DNA of 64,000 nucleotides from Hymenobacter telluris (GTDB taxonomy: Bacteria; Bacteroidota; Bacteroidia; Cytophagales; Hymenobacteraceae): the NCBI RefSeq assembly GCF_017313265.1, contig NZ_JAFLQZ010000002.1, positions 1 through 64,000 of the forward strand, written 5' to 3'. A model generated the notes under the pieces. It saw only the letters and a program-made list of their open reading frames with translations. It was not told where the DNA came from and searched no databases. Shown here piece by piece: positions 53,232 through 63,720 of this stretch. The stretch's first letter is position 1, and each line of letters starts with the position of its first letter. Made by a program: the position numbers and the translations under genes.

Positions 53232-53340
53232 GTTTGGCCGGGATTGTATATTTTAAAGATTATTAGAATTTTTGAAGTGTAAAATCCAGTCTTCCAAAAA
53301 CCGCAGTATATGGAAGACGTGTTTCAAAATTCCCTATCTT

Positions 53341-53985
53341 ATGATGTCAGCTCCAACTCAAACGCAAAAAAAAGAAGTGTTCATTGTGCCACGCTGGGCT
53401 GGTGCGCCGCACGACGATTGGTATTCGTGGCTTGGCGAGCAGTTGCAGGCAGTGGCCACCGAAGATGGCTTTGATTATCAAGTACGTACGCTGCCAATGC
53501 CCGCCTGGGATTTACCAGTTATCGAGCGGGCAGTGGGCTACTTGCAAGAAGTATTGCCGGCGCACAAGCTGAATTCCAACGTGTATTTGGTAGGGCATAG
53601 CGTAGGCTGCCTGGCTATTCTGCACTACCTGGCTACTATTGCTAAGGCCACCCCCAACGCCCCCCAAATTGGCGGTGTGCTGTGCGTAGCCGGCTGGTTT
53701 TCGGTGGATAGTCCGTGGCAGGAAGTGCTGGATTGGATGCACGCCCCCATCGACTACGAAGCAGCGCGCCGGCTCATTCCGCAAGACAAACTGATTGTGT
53801 TGCTGTCCGATGACGACCCGTACACTTCCGGCTACCAAAACAACGAGCAGCTGTGGGTGGAACGGTTGCATTCCCAGGTTAGCATCTTGCCCGGCCGGCA
53901 GCACTTCAGTGCCCAGCTGGATTTCGACGTGCGGGATGCCGTGCGCGACCTGGCCGGGGCCATGACTGCGCCGGTACTGAGCTAA
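53341..53985 (+). CDS. RBBP9/YdeN-family alpha/beta hydrolase
   Basis: The 214-residue protein has the family opening EVFIVPRWAGAPHDDWYSWL, the nucleophile elbow VYLVGHSVGCLAIL (Ser), an acid in LLSDDDPYT and a His in GRQHFSAQ, thus a full catalytic triad. RBBP9/YdeN proteins are small serine hydrolases of unknown natural substrate. The start is one of two ATGs in tandem at 53341 and 53344. It has its own terminator and no operon partner. Confidence 0.86.
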   Translation: MMSAPTQTQKKEVFIVPRWAGAPHDDWYSWLGEQLQAVATEDGFDYQVRTLPMPAWDLPVIERAVGYLQEVLPAHKLNSNVYLVGHSVGCLAILHYLATIAKATPNAPQIGGVLCVAGWFSVDSPWQEVLDWMHAPIDYEAARRLIPQDKLIVLLSDDDPYTSGYQNNEQLWVERLHSQVSILPGRQHFSAQLDFDVRDAVRDLAGAMTAPVLS

Positions 53986-54006
53986 CAGCACCAGCCAGCA
54001 CAATGC

Positions 54007-54047
54007 AAAGCGGGGCCGCAACCGAAGTTTGGTTGCGGCCCCGCTTT
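54007..54047 (+). terminator. Strong terminator hairpin after RBBP9-like gene
   Basis: A perfect 17-bp stem, 54007-54023 with 54031-54047, loop GAAGTTT. The ends are AAAGCGGGG and CCCCGCTTT. Confidence 0.85.
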
Positions 54048-54106
54048 ATGGTTTCTGAATTCACTCTACCTTGCAACTGCCGTTGTGTTCGAGCGGTTGT
54101 GTGTGC

Positions 54107-55288
54107 GTGACTATACCTTCCAACTACGATTACCTGATAGTGGGCGGCGGCGCGGCCGGCCTTAGCTTGGCCTACCACATCAGCCAGGAACCCCGGCTGG
54201 CTACCAAGCGGGTGCTCCTGATTGAGCCCGAAGCCAAAGACCAGAACGACCGTACCTGGTCGTTTTGGGCCGACGAGCCCATGCTATTCGATGGAATTGT
54301 AGCGCATGAGTGGAGCAAGATTGCCTTTCGCAGCCCTGGCTTCGAGCGGGTATTCCCGCTGACCCGGCACCGCTACAAAATGATTAGGGGGCTGGACTAC
54401 TACCAGTTTGTACGCACGGCGCTGGCTGCCGCGCCCCAGTTCACCTGCCTGCGAGGTTCGGTGTCGAAGCTGCAAGCTGCCGCGGCCGGGGTGGCTGCCG
54501 AAACCAGTGCCGGGACTTTCACGGCGCAATATGCCTTCGACAGCCGCCCGCCCCAGATGAGCCAGCGCCCCGACAAGCACCGATACTTGTTGCAGCACTT
54601 TGTGGGATGGGAAGTGGAAACCACGCAGCCCGCTTTCGACCCCGGCACGGTGGAGTTCATGGATTTCCGGGGCGAGCAGCAGCACGAGGCGCGGTTCATG
54701 TACGTGCTGCCATTCAGTGAACGACGAGCGTTGGTGGAATACACCCTGTTCTCGGCGGAAGTGCTGCCGAAAGCAGAGTATGAGCAAGCCATGCGCGACT
54801 ATCTGGCCGGTTTGGGGGTGACCGACTTTCGGATAGAAGCCGAAGAAGTGGGGGCCATTCCGATGACTGACCACCCGCTGCCTGCTACAGGTGGGGTGCA
54901 TATCATCAATCTAGGCACCAGAGCTGGCCGGGCCAAGCCTAGCACTGGTTACGCGTTTAAGCGTATTCAGGCCCACTCGGCGCGCTTGGTGCAGGCCTTG
55001 GCTGCCACGGGCCGGCCACCCACCAACCCCACCGGTGACCGGTGGCAGTTTCACCTCTTCGACACCTTGCTGCTTGATATTATGCAGCGCCAAGGGCAGC
55101 AGACCCGTGAGATTTTTACGGAGATGTTTCAGCGGAACTCCCCGGAACGGATGTTCGACTTTCTGGATGAGAAAACTTCCTGGAAGGAGAACTTTCAGGT
55201 AATGAACTCCGTGACGCCGTGGCCTTTCCTGCGCTCCATCTGGCATGTACTGCGCGGGCGCCCCGGCCAACGCAAAGAGGGTGTGTAA
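54107..55288 (+). CDS. crtY: Lycopene beta-cyclase
   Basis: CrtY closes the ends of lycopene to beta-ionone rings, giving beta-carotene. The 393-residue protein has an N-terminal FAD/NAD site (YDYLIVGGGAAGLSLAYHI), the cyclase motif NDRTWSFWADEP near residue 45, and later VPxTDHPLP-like IPMTDHPLPATGGVHIINLG with TRAGRAKPSTGYAFKRIQ. These fit CrtY/CrtL proteins of Bacteroidetes. I choose GTG at 54107; a TTG at 54071 is in frame and would add 12 residues, but it falls on TACCTTGC, which resembles a -7 box and so may be promoter. No other carotenoid gene is adjacent. Products may be zeaxanthin-like pigments. Confidence 0.9.
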   Translation: MTIPSNYDYLIVGGGAAGLSLAYHISQEPRLATKRVLLIEPEAKDQNDRTWSFWADEPMLFDGIVAHEWSKIAFRSPGFERVFPLTRHRYKMIRGLDYYQFVRTALAAAPQFTCLRGSVSKLQAAAAGVAAETSAGTFTAQYAFDSRPPQMSQRPDKHRYLLQHFVGWEVETTQPAFDPGTVEFMDFRGEQQHEARFMYVLPFSERRALVEYTLFSAEVLPKAEYEQAMRDYLAGLGVTDFRIEAEEVGAIPMTDHPLPATGGVHIINLGTRAGRAKPSTGYAFKRIQAHSARLVQALAATGRPPTNPTGDRWQFHLFDTLLLDIMQRQGQQTREIFTEMFQRNSPERMFDFLDEKTSWKENFQVMNSVTPWPFLRSIWHVLRGRPGQRKEGV

Positions 55289-55316
55289 AGCTCTTGCCAG
55301 GGCGAAGTATTATGGC

Positions 55317-57191
55317 TTAAGCAGTTAAAGCGTCAAACCAGTGAATCGTGAAGGTGGTGCCTTCGTCTACAACGCTGGCTACCTCCAGATGCCCGCCCCG
55401 GCTGCTGATGATGCGCTGCACCAAGTACATGCCTACGCCGGCGCCGCCAATCTGCGGATGCTGACGGGTGAAAGGCTGGAAAACGAGTGCCGGCTCTTCG
55501 GGTAGAACCATGCCGCGGCCGTTGTCCTGCACAATAAGAAGAGGGTTGCCCGAATCGGCGGGGATACTGCGCAACAGCACGTGCGGAACACGCTCGGGGT
55601 GCGCAAACTTGAGGGCGTTGCTGAGCAGGTTGTGCAGAATGGAGCGCAGATTGGCGCGGCCGTAGGTGAGGGTAGGGGCTTGCTCGAAATCCAGCTCAAG
55701 TACGGCGCCCGACTCTTGTACCTGCGTCCGTAAACCCAGTAGCACTTCCTCGGTCACGCTGCGCAAATCCAGCGGTTCGGCCGGGGCCGAAAGGCCGCGC
55801 TGGTCCTGTACGGTAGCGGCCAAGTCCTGAAGCGTCAGTTCAAGCTGATGCAGCGCATCGTCCACCATGGTTATTATCTCTGCTTCCTGGGGGTCATCGA
55901 ACGAAGCCGAGCGGCGCAACTCATCAAACAGGCCCCGCAGGTTGAGCAGCGGCTGTTTCAAATCGTGAGAGGCCGTGTACACGAAGGTGTCCAGGTCGCG
56001 GTTGGTGCGGGCCAACTCGTCGTACTGGGTTTGCAATACCTGGCGGAGCCGGTGCTGGTCGTCTACGTCGGTGCAGGCGCCAAACCAGCGGAGGCCGCGG
56101 GCATCGGTAAGCTGCCGGGCCCGGATGATGTGCCAACGGTAACGCCCGTCGTGGCGGCGCATCCGGTACAGGCCTTCGTACGACTCGCCGGTAGCAATGC
56201 TATGAATCCAACGCCGCGCGGCACCAGCTTGCTCGGTGGGAGCCAGTAAGCTGATCCAGCCGGCCGGCCCCAGTTCTTCGCCGGTCAGCCCCGAGTATTC
56301 TCCCGAATACTTGTTGTAATAGTCGATGAAACCCTCGGCGGTGGCAGTCCAGATAAGCTCCGGAATACTGTCGGCCAGAAACCGTAATTCGGCCTCACCC
56401 CGGCGCAATGCCTCCGATAATTCGCGCTGGTCATGAATTTCGGTGAGGGCACCGTGCCAGAAAACGGGTTTATCGGGAGCGTGTAGCTCAGGCAAGGCCC
56501 GGCTTAGCATCCAGCGGTACTGCCCGTCGTGCCGACGGAGGCGGTACTCGTAGCTCCAGCCCACCCCCGCCGACCGGGCGGCTTCGGTTTGATAGAGCAC
56601 CCGCAACCGGTCATCGGGGTGGATGAGCAGAGGCCAAATGGCGTTCAGATCGGTCATGGGCGGCTGGCCCGTGAAATAGTACCACTGAGGGCTGACGTAT
56701 TCGTAAGTGCCCTCAGCATCTACCGTAAACGTGATTTGCGGCACTGTTTCGGTGAGTACCCGCAGGCGCGTATCGAGGCGGCGGGTTTCAATGGCTAGCT
56801 CGTGGGTGCGTTGGCGGGCTTCTTCCTGGCCCGTTACGTCCATGGCAAACAGCAGCAAGCCACTCACGGGGCCACCGCCTTCCCGAACCGGCTCTAGCGC
56901 AACATCATAATAGCGCTGGGTGGCGGGCGTATCGGGGGCGGTTGTTATCGGCAAGCAGTAGGCCTTGGCTACGTAGGGCTGCCCCCGCTGGTACACCTGT
57001 TGCATCACCTCTAGCAGGTCGGCCGGAATGATGCCGGGCTGTTCCATCACCGACTGCCCTTCCGTAATTGGGCTGCCGAGCACCGACTGCATGGCTTCAT
57101 TCACAAAACCATACCGAAGCTCCGGACCTTGCAAGGTGGCTACTCCTGCCGGCATGTGCCGTAGAATGTCCTGCAATTGCTGCTCACGCAT
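55317..57191 (-). CDS. Sensor histidine kinase with three PAS domains
   Basis: The 624-residue soluble protein has three PAS or PAS-PAC regions (about 1-120, 145-260 and 268-385; YEYRLRRHDGQYRWML and YRMRRHDGRYRWHII are PAC motifs). HisKA follows with His in YTASHDLKQPLLNLRG near residue 410, then HATPase (LHNLLSNALKFAHP; VQDNGRGM; GVGMYLVQRI). No receiver or membrane part is present. Its cognate regulator is not adjacent. It is encoded between lycopene cyclase and a BLUF photoreceptor, both opposite or parallel in close order, so light or redox signalling is possible. It is convergent with crtY, with only 28 bases between stops. Confidence 0.9.
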   Translation of the reverse strand: MREQQLQDILRHMPAGVATLQGPELRYGFVNEAMQSVLGSPITEGQSVMEQPGIIPADLLEVMQQVYQRGQPYVAKAYCLPITTAPDTPATQRYYDVALEPVREGGGPVSGLLLFAMDVTGQEEARQRTHELAIETRRLDTRLRVLTETVPQITFTVDAEGTYEYVSPQWYYFTGQPPMTDLNAIWPLLIHPDDRLRVLYQTEAARSAGVGWSYEYRLRRHDGQYRWMLSRALPELHAPDKPVFWHGALTEIHDQRELSEALRRGEAELRFLADSIPELIWTATAEGFIDYYNKYSGEYSGLTGEELGPAGWISLLAPTEQAGAARRWIHSIATGESYEGLYRMRRHDGRYRWHIIRARQLTDARGLRWFGACTDVDDQHRLRQVLQTQYDELARTNRDLDTFVYTASHDLKQPLLNLRGLFDELRRSASFDDPQEAEIITMVDDALHQLELTLQDLAATVQDQRGLSAPAEPLDLRSVTEEVLLGLRTQVQESGAVLELDFEQAPTLTYGRANLRSILHNLLSNALKFAHPERVPHVLLRSIPADSGNPLLIVQDNGRGMVLPEEPALVFQPFTRQHPQIGGAGVGMYLVQRIISSRGGHLEVASVVDEGTTFTIHWFDALTA

Positions 57192-57275
57192 AATCGAAAA
57201 GTAAAGAGGTAATATGCCACCTTACTCCCAGCCAGACACGGTGAAGATGAACGAGTACGGTTAAAACAACCACAT

Positions 57276-57722
57276 TTACTGCTGTGTGGGTTCAGTGGCA
57301 ACAGGCTCGGCCCCAAATACGGCCAGCTTCACCAAGTCCAGAAGCATGGCGTCGGCAATGGTGAGCGAGCTAGGCGGCGGCATAATGTGCGCTGGTAGCA
57401 GAAATCCTTGAAGGGTCTCGAAGCCACTGTTTTCCAATGGGTGAAACGCCATCGACCAATCGGGAAAGCTGCGCGCGTTGATGGGCTTACTAATCAGCTT
57501 ATTCACGTTGGAATGCCGTCCGTCCTGGGCTATTCGCTCGAACAGTGGGTCGAGTATTTCTTGTTCGCCCTCAATGAGTTGCGCAATATTGCCGTGGCTG
57601 TAGAAAAGCACACCCGTTACGTTGTGCCGCTCATTGTCGCGGCGGCACTGGGCTAGTAAGCTCTGCAAATCCTGGTCGGAAAGAGGACGTACGGCACGGC
57701 TGATGTAGATGATGTGAATCAT
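57276..57722 (-). CDS. BLUF-domain blue-light sensor
   Basis: The 148-residue protein is one BLUF domain (about 1-95) and a short C-terminal extension. The flavin-binding residues are in place: Tyr6 in IIYISRA, Asn34 in HNVTGVLFY, Gln48 in IAQLIEGE, and Trp89/Met91 in FPDWSMAF. Blue light rearranges the Tyr-Gln-FAD hydrogen bonds. Stand-alone BLUF proteins act by binding a partner, and the PAS kinase 84 bases downstream on the same strand is a natural candidate. The ATG at 57722 is chosen over an upstream in-frame TTG. No terminator lies between the two genes, so they may be co-transcribed. Confidence 0.92.
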   Translation of the reverse strand: MIHIIYISRAVRPLSDQDLQSLLAQCRRDNERHNVTGVLFYSHGNIAQLIEGEQEILDPLFERIAQDGRHSNVNKLISKPINARSFPDWSMAFHPLENSGFETLQGFLLPAHIMPPPSSLTIADAMLLDLVKLAVFGAEPVATEPTQQ

Positions 57723-58003
57723 ACCAAAGAAAATCAACGGTCGAGCTTACTGCTCAGTCACGTTGTATGGGCATGCGGAAGCAGGAGTGGAAACTCGATG
57801 GAAATTTATAGAAGTACCACTTTCCTTGCAAAGCTCAGCATTAAAATTGATTACTTGGTTTTGAACGTGCCTGTGGTGTGGTAAGCGCCTCCTACACTAA
57901 ACCATGCGTCCGCTGTGCTGTCACGCTCCTGCTCTAAGGAATACGATAAGCTACCGGGTAGTGGATTTTTCAATCAACTTCTTGCACAATAGCTCAGGCA
58001 CAA

Positions 58004-58726
58004 CTACACTGGTGAGGCCTCCAGAAACTCCTTGGCCGCCCGAACGGTAGTTGCCGTCAGCGGCTCTAGCTGCGGGGTGGGGTGCGAGAGGTTCAGCAGA
58101 TAACCGGTCAGGCCAGGCAGATTGTCGAGGTCGTGGGTGATGCACAGGACCGTTTTGCCTTGTTCCAGCACCCACGCCTGCATCAGGTCAAATACGCGGC
58201 GGCGGTAATACACGTCGAGCTGCTGAGTAGGCTCGTCGAGGAGGTACAGCGGGGCCTCCTGCAAGCTAAGCTGCGCCAGCCATACCAGCTGCTGCTCCCC
58301 TCCCGACAGCAGCGTAAAATCCTGCTCAACCAGGTGCGCTGCTCCTACTTTCTGTAGGGCAGCATCGGCCAACTGGTAATCCGTGGCGGAATACGCACTA
58401 AACAGCCCGTGCCTTCGGTAGCGCCCCATGACCACCAACTCCCGCACCCGGATGGGAAAGCCGATAACCGTGCGCTGGGGGAGGTAGGCTAGCAGTCCCT
58501 CCGCCGCTGGCCGGCGTACTTGCCGCAGCTCCCGCTCCCCCAGCATAATATTTCCCTGGTAGGGGAGGTGGCCCGTCAGAGCCCGGAAAAGAGTGGTTTT
58601 GCCGCAGCCGTTGTGCCCTACTATGGCTACAAAGGCCGGCGCTGGTACCGTTAAAAAAAGGTTGCGGAGCAAGACCCGTTGGCCATACCCCGCAACCAGA
58701 TTTTCGGTGCGTAGTGCGTAATGCAT
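58004..58726 (-). CDS. ABC transporter ATP-binding protein
   Basis: The 240-residue ATPase has Walker A VGHNGCGKTTLF, Q-loop YLPQRT, signature LLSGGEQQLVWLAQL, Walker B LYLLDEPTQQ and the His switch CITHDLDNL. The short form with SGGEQQ resembles metal- or siderophore-uptake ATPases (FecE/ZnuC type). No permease or binding-protein gene adjoins it, so it is an orphan in this window. The ATG at 58726 gives a usual N-terminus (MHYALRTENLVAGYG); upstream codons are not convincing. It is followed at its 3' end by about 280 bases without a gene before the BLUF gene. Confidence 0.88.
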   Translation of the reverse strand: MHYALRTENLVAGYGQRVLLRNLFLTVPAPAFVAIVGHNGCGKTTLFRALTGHLPYQGNIMLGERELRQVRRPAAEGLLAYLPQRTVIGFPIRVRELVVMGRYRRHGLFSAYSATDYQLADAALQKVGAAHLVEQDFTLLSGGEQQLVWLAQLSLQEAPLYLLDEPTQQLDVYYRRRVFDLMQAWVLEQGKTVLCITHDLDNLPGLTGYLLNLSHPTPQLEPLTATTVRAAKEFLEASPV

Positions 58727-58800
58727 AGTGCTTAGCTGTTCAAACAAAAAGGAGCGTGCTAGAATCGTTGTTCCAGGCACTACCAACTAAGCACAAAGCA

Positions 58801-59022
58801 CTAATACTCGTCTTCGTTGAACATGAAGTCTTCTTTGGTCGGGTAGTCCGGCCATACTTCCTCAATGCTTTCGTAGGGCTGGCCGTCGTCCTCCAGGGCT
58901 TGCAGGTTTTCTACCACTTCCATTGGAGCACCCGAGCGGATAGAGTAGTCAATAAGTTCATCCTTGGTGGCGGGCCAGGGAGCATCTTCCAGGTACGAAG
59001 CAAGTTCCAGCGTCCAGTACAT
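58801..59022 (-). CDS. DUF2795 family small protein
   Basis: The 73-residue protein (MYWTLELASYLEDAPWPATK) matches DUF2795, with DELIDYSIRSGAPMEVVENL and an acidic tail (ESIEEVWPDYPTKEDF). The family is common in Bacteroidetes and Actinobacteria and has no known role; it is predicted to be a small helical, acidic protein. The ATG at 59022 is the family start; in-frame codons upstream to 59142 do not fit. It lies between the DUF349 gene and the ABC ATPase, all on the minus strand. Confidence 0.88.
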   Translation of the reverse strand: MYWTLELASYLEDAPWPATKDELIDYSIRSGAPMEVVENLQALEDDGQPYESIEEVWPDYPTKEDFMFNEDEY

Positions 59023-59166
59023 AAGCGTGTGTGGGTACGTAAAAGGGTGGTCAAAAGAAAGGAAATTCCAGCCATCAAAAATCTGGCCGGCGCAATATAG
59101 CTGACAACGTGACCGTGGAAAGCCTATTGTAGTTGGCAGCAACGTAAGATAGCCGCGAAGGTTGGG

Positions 59167-60465
59167 TTACGCAACCAAACGTTGGCGCAACATCTCAATC
59201 AGGTCGTTTTTCGTGCGAATTTTTCGCTCGAACGCCCGGATTTTTCCTTGCAGCATTTGCCGGAACGCGTCGTTGGCCGGCGCCGAGCTGAGCTTGCCCA
59301 GGTTTTCTTCCAAGGTTAGCTGCTCTTGCTGGTCGTATTTGATGAAGTCGCGCAGAGCCTGCACGCGCATCGTTACCTGCTCTTCGGGCTTGGCGGTGGC
59401 ACTGTCAGGGCGCTTGCGGATGTAGTGCTCCAAGGCACTCAGCTCAAACACCCGGTCGCAGGCCAGAATGAACTGCTCCCACACCCGGTCTGATTCGGGG
59501 CCTCGGACGGGGCCCACCTTTTTCCAGGCAGCTTGCAGCTCCTTGGCCCGCGCCACGGCTTCCGACATGGGCCGGTTCAGCAGCTCTACGGCTTCGGCCA
59601 CCAAGGCGCGCTTGCGGGTCAGGTTGTCGTCGGTGGTGCTGTCCTTGGACTCGTGGCGTTTGCTTTCAATGTGCACCTTCAGGCGCTCGAAAAAGTGGTT
59701 GTGCGCCGCCCGGAACTGGGTCCAGAGGTCGTTGGCCTGCTTGCGGGGCAAGGAGCCGCCCACTTCCTTCCAGTCCTGCTGGAGCTTCTTGAGCTTGGCG
59801 GTGGTTTCTTCGAACTCCGTGGAATCCTGCAACGCCTCCGACTGCCGAATCAGGGACTTGAACTGGTCGGCGGCCCGGTTGGTCATGGCCTTCTTCTCGT
59901 TCTGGAAGGCCTTGCGCCGCACAAAAAACTCGTCGGTAGCCACCCGAAACTGGTTTTCCAGCTCGTCGGTATGCTGCTTGTCTACGGGGCCCGTCTTGAT
60001 CCAGGCTTGGCGCAGCTCCTGTAGCTCGTCGCCGGCGGTGGTCCAGTCCAGGGCATTGTGCAGGGCCTGCACCTGCTGAATGAGGCTGATTTTGGTGGCC
60101 AGGTTTTTCTCGCGGTTGCGGGCCACGGTCACCTTCACGGCATCCTCGGCTTCGGTGAGGCGGTGAAATAGGCTCTCGAAGTCGCCGAGGGCATCGTAAG
60201 ACGCTACCTGTTCTTTCAAATGCAGGGCCTTCATCAGGAAAGAGCCCTTGTTTTCAGATTCTTCTATCTTCTGGAGTAAGCCCTCCACTTTGCTGCGGAA
60301 AAGCTCGAAGCGGTTGGCAAAATATACCAGCGAAGCATCGGCTGATTCTTTCACTTGCCCCACTTTGCGGGCCGGCAGATCCATAAAGGGTTTGAGCCAC
60401 ACCTCGTCGCCCTCAATGTAGCCGTAGCGGCGGGCTTCTGCCAGCAGGTGGTCTTGTTGTTCCAT
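59167..60465 (-). CDS. DUF349 domain-containing helical protein
   Basis: The 432-residue protein is almost fully helical and consists of DUF349 repeats of about 70 residues, recognisable from recurrent W-K-x-x-G-P/G and LWxxFR patterns (LQQDWKEVGGSLPRKQANDL, LQAAWKKVGPVRGPESD, LRQAWIKTGPVDKQHTD). Basic and acidic residues alternate as in coiled coils. DUF349 proteins are widespread in Bacteroidetes and some link them to stress or competence; no activity is established. The ATG at 60465 is preferred; codons upstream to 60597 look non-coding. It is divergent from ettA with 380 bases between. Confidence 0.88.
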   Translation of the reverse strand: MEQQDHLLAEARRYGYIEGDEVWLKPFMDLPARKVGQVKESADASLVYFANRFELFRSKVEGLLQKIEESENKGSFLMKALHLKEQVASYDALGDFESLFHRLTEAEDAVKVTVARNREKNLATKISLIQQVQALHNALDWTTAGDELQELRQAWIKTGPVDKQHTDELENQFRVATDEFFVRRKAFQNEKKAMTNRAADQFKSLIRQSEALQDSTEFEETTAKLKKLQQDWKEVGGSLPRKQANDLWTQFRAAHNHFFERLKVHIESKRHESKDSTTDDNLTRKRALVAEAVELLNRPMSEAVARAKELQAAWKKVGPVRGPESDRVWEQFILACDRVFELSALEHYIRKRPDSATAKPEEQVTMRVQALRDFIKYDQQEQLTLEENLGKLSSAPANDAFRQMLQGKIRAFERKIRTKNDLIEMLRQRLVA

Positions 60466-60845
60466 AAACTCAATAACGCGTAGGCGAATCGGGGGTGGTG
60501 GGATGAAGGGAGCGGTAGTAGTACCTAAATTGGAAAGACATGCAAGTTTACGGCTTGTTGCAATATATGCTGCATTCCGGGGAGGGTGGCAAACCACGTA
60601 AGGGCTGGTTACCTTTGGCGGTGCCCAACTCGCAGTAAATTGCTTTTAACCGAACGTAAGGCCGGTTTGGAAGGTTGGGTGCCCTTCCAAACCAAGGGCT
60701 CGGCTCCTAAAAATAGTGAATTCAAACGGCAGATACCTCTGTTAGTACCCTGCTTCCACTTACTTTTTCATTTTATGCGTGTGGAGAGGCCTGTTTTTAG
60801 CCCTCCTAACGCGCCAGTCACCATCTTACTCCTTTTCCTTTCCGC
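60466..60845. other. Divergent promoter region between DUF349 gene and ettA
   Basis: No gene is seen. A perfect 11-bp hairpin, GGTTTGGAAGG (60664-60674) with CCTTCCAAACC (60683-60693), lies 150 bases before ettA and may be part of its leader. TACTTTTT near 60760 is one mismatch from a -7 box. Confidence 0.45.
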
Positions 60846-62513
<1,668 letters not shown>

Positions 62514-62535
62514 TCTTAGATTTTGAAGATTAACC

Positions 62536-62568
62536 GATAGCCGTTGGAGCGAACTTCCAACGGCTATC
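62536..62568 (+). terminator. Terminator hairpin after ettA
   Basis: A perfect 13-bp stem, GATAGCCGTTGGA (62536-62548) and TCCAACGGCTATC (62556-62568), loop GCGAACT. Confidence 0.8.
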
Positions 62569-62608
62569 TGCATCTTAGCCAATCCATAGATGATTCGACG
62601 AGCAACAG

Positions 62609-63547
62609 ATGAAATACTATCTAGGGGTTACAGATTGGCGGTGGTATAATTACTTAGGTCAGAATTCTCCTGAAGATGTAAACTTCTGGCAGCCGGGCGG
62701 CCGGACAGCGTTTCGAGCACTTGAACCGGGCGGACCTTTCTTGTTTAAGTTGAAAAGCCCCTATAATGCTATTGGCGGCATAGGTTTTTTCGCGGCTCAG
62801 AGCCAAGTGCCTCTATCGGTGGCTTGGGATACTTTTGGTCAGCGGAACGGCTTTGAAACGCTGGAACAGTTTCGGGCAGCCATCCAACAAATTCGTGGTG
62901 ATAAGGACCGTAATCCGACTATTGGCTGCATCGCCCTAACGAACCCCATCTTCTTTCGCCGACAGGATTGGATACCCTTGCCGGTCAACTGGAGCAACAG
63001 TATTGTAGTAGGCAAAGGCTACGATACGAATAAAGACTCCGTTGATGCAGCGCTTTGGCAACAGGTACAGGCAGTGCTGGCGCGCTATCAAAGCAGCGAC
63101 TATACCGGGCAAGATGGAGCATTGGTAGTAACCGAGCCTGCTCCGCTGTATGGCGCGCCGGTGTTGCGGAAGGTGCGTATCGGGCAGGGTGCTTTTCGCT
63201 TGTCGGTCACCGACGCATACGCCAAACGGTGCGCCATCACCGGCGAAAAAACGTTGCCCGTGCTGGAAGCAGCGCATATCCGGCCATACGCCGAAGCCGG
63301 ACCGAATACCGTGACAAACGGACTGTTGCTTCGCTCAGATATGCACAAGCTCTTTGATGACGGCTATATCACGGTTGCCCCCAACTATAAAATCGAAGTC
63401 AGCCAACGTATTCGGGAAGAGTTCGAGAACGGGCGCGAGTATTACCAGTACCACGGAAAGGAACTGCTGATATTGCCTACGGCGGTTGATAACAGGCCAA
63501 ATGTTAATTTCCTAGAGTATCACAATACGACTATTTTCCGGGCATGA
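62609..63547 (+). CDS. HNH endonuclease with N-terminal PUA/EVE-like region
   Basis: The 312-residue protein ends in an HNH_2-type nuclease domain: CAITGEKTLPVLEAAHIRPY (about 210-229, with the AAH metal His), then NTVTNGLLLRSDMHKLFDDG with the N and H of the motif. The first 110 residues (YYLGVTDWRWYNYL, PFLFKLKSPYNAIGGIGFFA) have the pattern of a PUA/EVE/ASCH-like pocket, as found in reader domains for modified bases. A PUA-like plus HNH layout is known from modification-dependent restriction enzymes. That function is inference. It stands alone after the ettA terminator and ends before a strong hairpin. No methyltransferase or partner gene adjoins it. Confidence 0.8.
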   Translation: MKYYLGVTDWRWYNYLGQNSPEDVNFWQPGGRTAFRALEPGGPFLFKLKSPYNAIGGIGFFAAQSQVPLSVAWDTFGQRNGFETLEQFRAAIQQIRGDKDRNPTIGCIALTNPIFFRRQDWIPLPVNWSNSIVVGKGYDTNKDSVDAALWQQVQAVLARYQSSDYTGQDGALVVTEPAPLYGAPVLRKVRIGQGAFRLSVTDAYAKRCAITGEKTLPVLEAAHIRPYAEAGPNTVTNGLLLRSDMHKLFDDGYITVAPNYKIEVSQRIREEFENGREYYQYHGKELLILPTAVDNRPNVNFLEYHNTTIFRA

Positions 63548-63656
63548 GTACTGAGTTGTACTCAACTCACAAACTCAAAACTAGCCTTAACGGTCCACTC
63601 TGGTGAGTTCGGCAACCTATTCAACCCGGCGGAGTAGAATCTAAAGCTGCATACAA

Positions 63657-63706
63657 CGGCCCGGCCGCTGGTTTGCTCCACTAGAGGAGAGCCAGCGGCC
63701 GGGCCG
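63657..63706. terminator. Bidirectional terminator hairpin between convergent genes
   Basis: A perfect 15-bp stem, CGGCCCGGCCGCTGG (63657-63671) and CCAGCGGCCGGGCCG (63692-63706), loop of 20. Confidence 0.75.
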
Positions 63707-63720
63707 TATTTATAGTGAAC

